DNA of 6,549 nt from Spirochaetales bacterium (GTDB taxonomy: Bacteria > Spirochaetota > Spirochaetia > JABMQR01): positions 1-6,549 of the forward strand of contig JAGLNY010000022.1 of NCBI GenBank assembly GCA_023139255.1, read 5' to 3'. Of the stretch, positions 6,186 to 6,549 are shown piece by piece. The stretch's first letter is position 1. Each line of letters opens with the position of its first letter. Below the pieces are notes generated by a model. The model saw only the letters and a list, made by a program, of their open reading frames with translations. It made no database searches and had not been told where the DNA came from. The position numbers and the translations under genes are program-made.

Positions 6186-6549
6186 ATATTTTTTTCGGCG
6201 ATACGCCGAGTAGTGACATTTTTTCTGTAAAACTTTTCCTTTTTTCTACGAGAAGACTGGCAGCCATTGTAGTAATTGAATATAAACCCATGTTTAGATA
6301 GTCATCCAAATTATTTCTATCTGTCAGAGTCCATATTGAGATTGGAAGATACCGCTTCCGTGCTGCCTGGATAAGCTCATCAGAAAGATACGTAAACTCG
6401 ATATTTATACCACAGCATGATGCTTTTACTGCCATCATACAAATTTCATCTGCAATTTTAGAAACAGATTTTTCTCCATTATGTAGTAAGTCCTCATTCA
6501 GATTAAGAAGAACCTGAAATTCCGGATAGTTTTTCTTTAAAGAAGCGGC
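6184..6549 (-). CDS. Glycerophosphodiester phosphodiesterase family protein, C-terminal part (5' end outside window)
   Basis: GDPD/GlpQ/UgpQ enzymes split glycerophosphodiesters into glycerol-3-phosphate and an alcohol. The frame is open to the window edge and gives 121 residues ending at TAG 6184-6186; the whole family is about 230-260 long, so the N-terminal half with the catalytic HRG and Glu/Asp metal ligands is not visible. Recognition rests on the last barrel strands: YPEFQVLLNL (8-17), SCCGINIEFTYLSDELIQAA (45-64), then LPISIWTLTDRNNLDDYLNMG (70-90), which matches the family's VNVWTVNDPEE...LLxLGVDGIITD pattern. The closing segment reads GLYSITTMAASLL, so the usual GVDGIITDxP is degenerate. 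There is no signal peptide in view, so its cell location is unknown. It lies 10 nt before the binding-protein gene and is probably the same operon, as GDPD genes commonly accompany Ugp importers. A catalytically altered paralogue is possible. Confidence 0.72.
   Translation of the reverse strand, partial: AASLKKNYPEFQVLLNLNEDLLHNGEKSVSKIADEICMMAVKASCCGINIEFTYLSDELIQAARKRYLPISIWTLTDRNNLDDYLNMGLYSITTMAASLLVEKRKSFTEKMSLLGVSPKKI

Noticed and set aside
6196..6208. Short hairpin CGGCG-ATA-CGCCG near the end of the GDPD gene
   Set aside because: Only five pairs and inside coding sequence; on the minus strand it is followed by an A-run, not a U-run, so it is not a terminator.

Overview
The window holds most of a carbohydrate-type (CUT1) ABC importer operon on the minus strand, facing the 3' part of an inositol 2-dehydrogenase gene (iolG) on the plus strand. 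No rRNA, tRNA, CRISPR array, insertion sequence or phage gene is visible. DNA is AT-leaning, with strong AGGAGG-type ribosome binding sites. The binding protein has a Sec signal ending in LFA-GG with no lipobox cysteine, which implies a free periplasmic protein in a diderm. This signal style, followed by a Glu/Lys-rich linker, resembles spirochaete binding proteins. I suggest a Spirochaetaceae-like organism, tentatively and by resemblance only.

Layout, left to right: iolG (plus, 5' end outside the window, stops at 723); a 136-bp convergent gap with one weak hairpin; then, all on the minus strand and therefore transcribed right to left, an unrecognised 249-residue protein (860-1609), the MalK/UgpC-type ATPase (1655-2731), the MalG/UgpE-type permease (2780-3682), the MalF/UgpA-type permease (3700-4704), a 74-bp gap with a GC-rich stem-loop, the solute-binding protein (4779-6173), and the C-terminal part of a glycerophosphodiester phosphodiesterase (GDPD; 6184 to beyond the window edge). 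Transcription order is GDPD, binding protein, permease, permease, ATPase, unknown protein. Gaps are 10-74 bp, so one operon is likely, with its promoter outside the window.

How the genes may work together (inference): the binding protein captures a sugar, polyol or phosphodiester in the periplasm, the two permeases and the ATPase import it, and the GDPD splits a glycerophosphodiester. IolG next door oxidises myo-inositol to scyllo-inosose. A glycerophosphodiesterase, a CUT1 importer and inositol dehydrogenase together would fit scavenging of glycerophosphoinositol or related inositol phosphodiesters. The last operon gene encodes a protein with a HLTLAR motif like that of 2H-phosphoesterases (LigT/ThpR type), which would fit such a pathway if real. 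The simpler alternatives are a Ugp-like glycerophosphodiester importer or a plain inositol importer that happens to lie beside the other genes.
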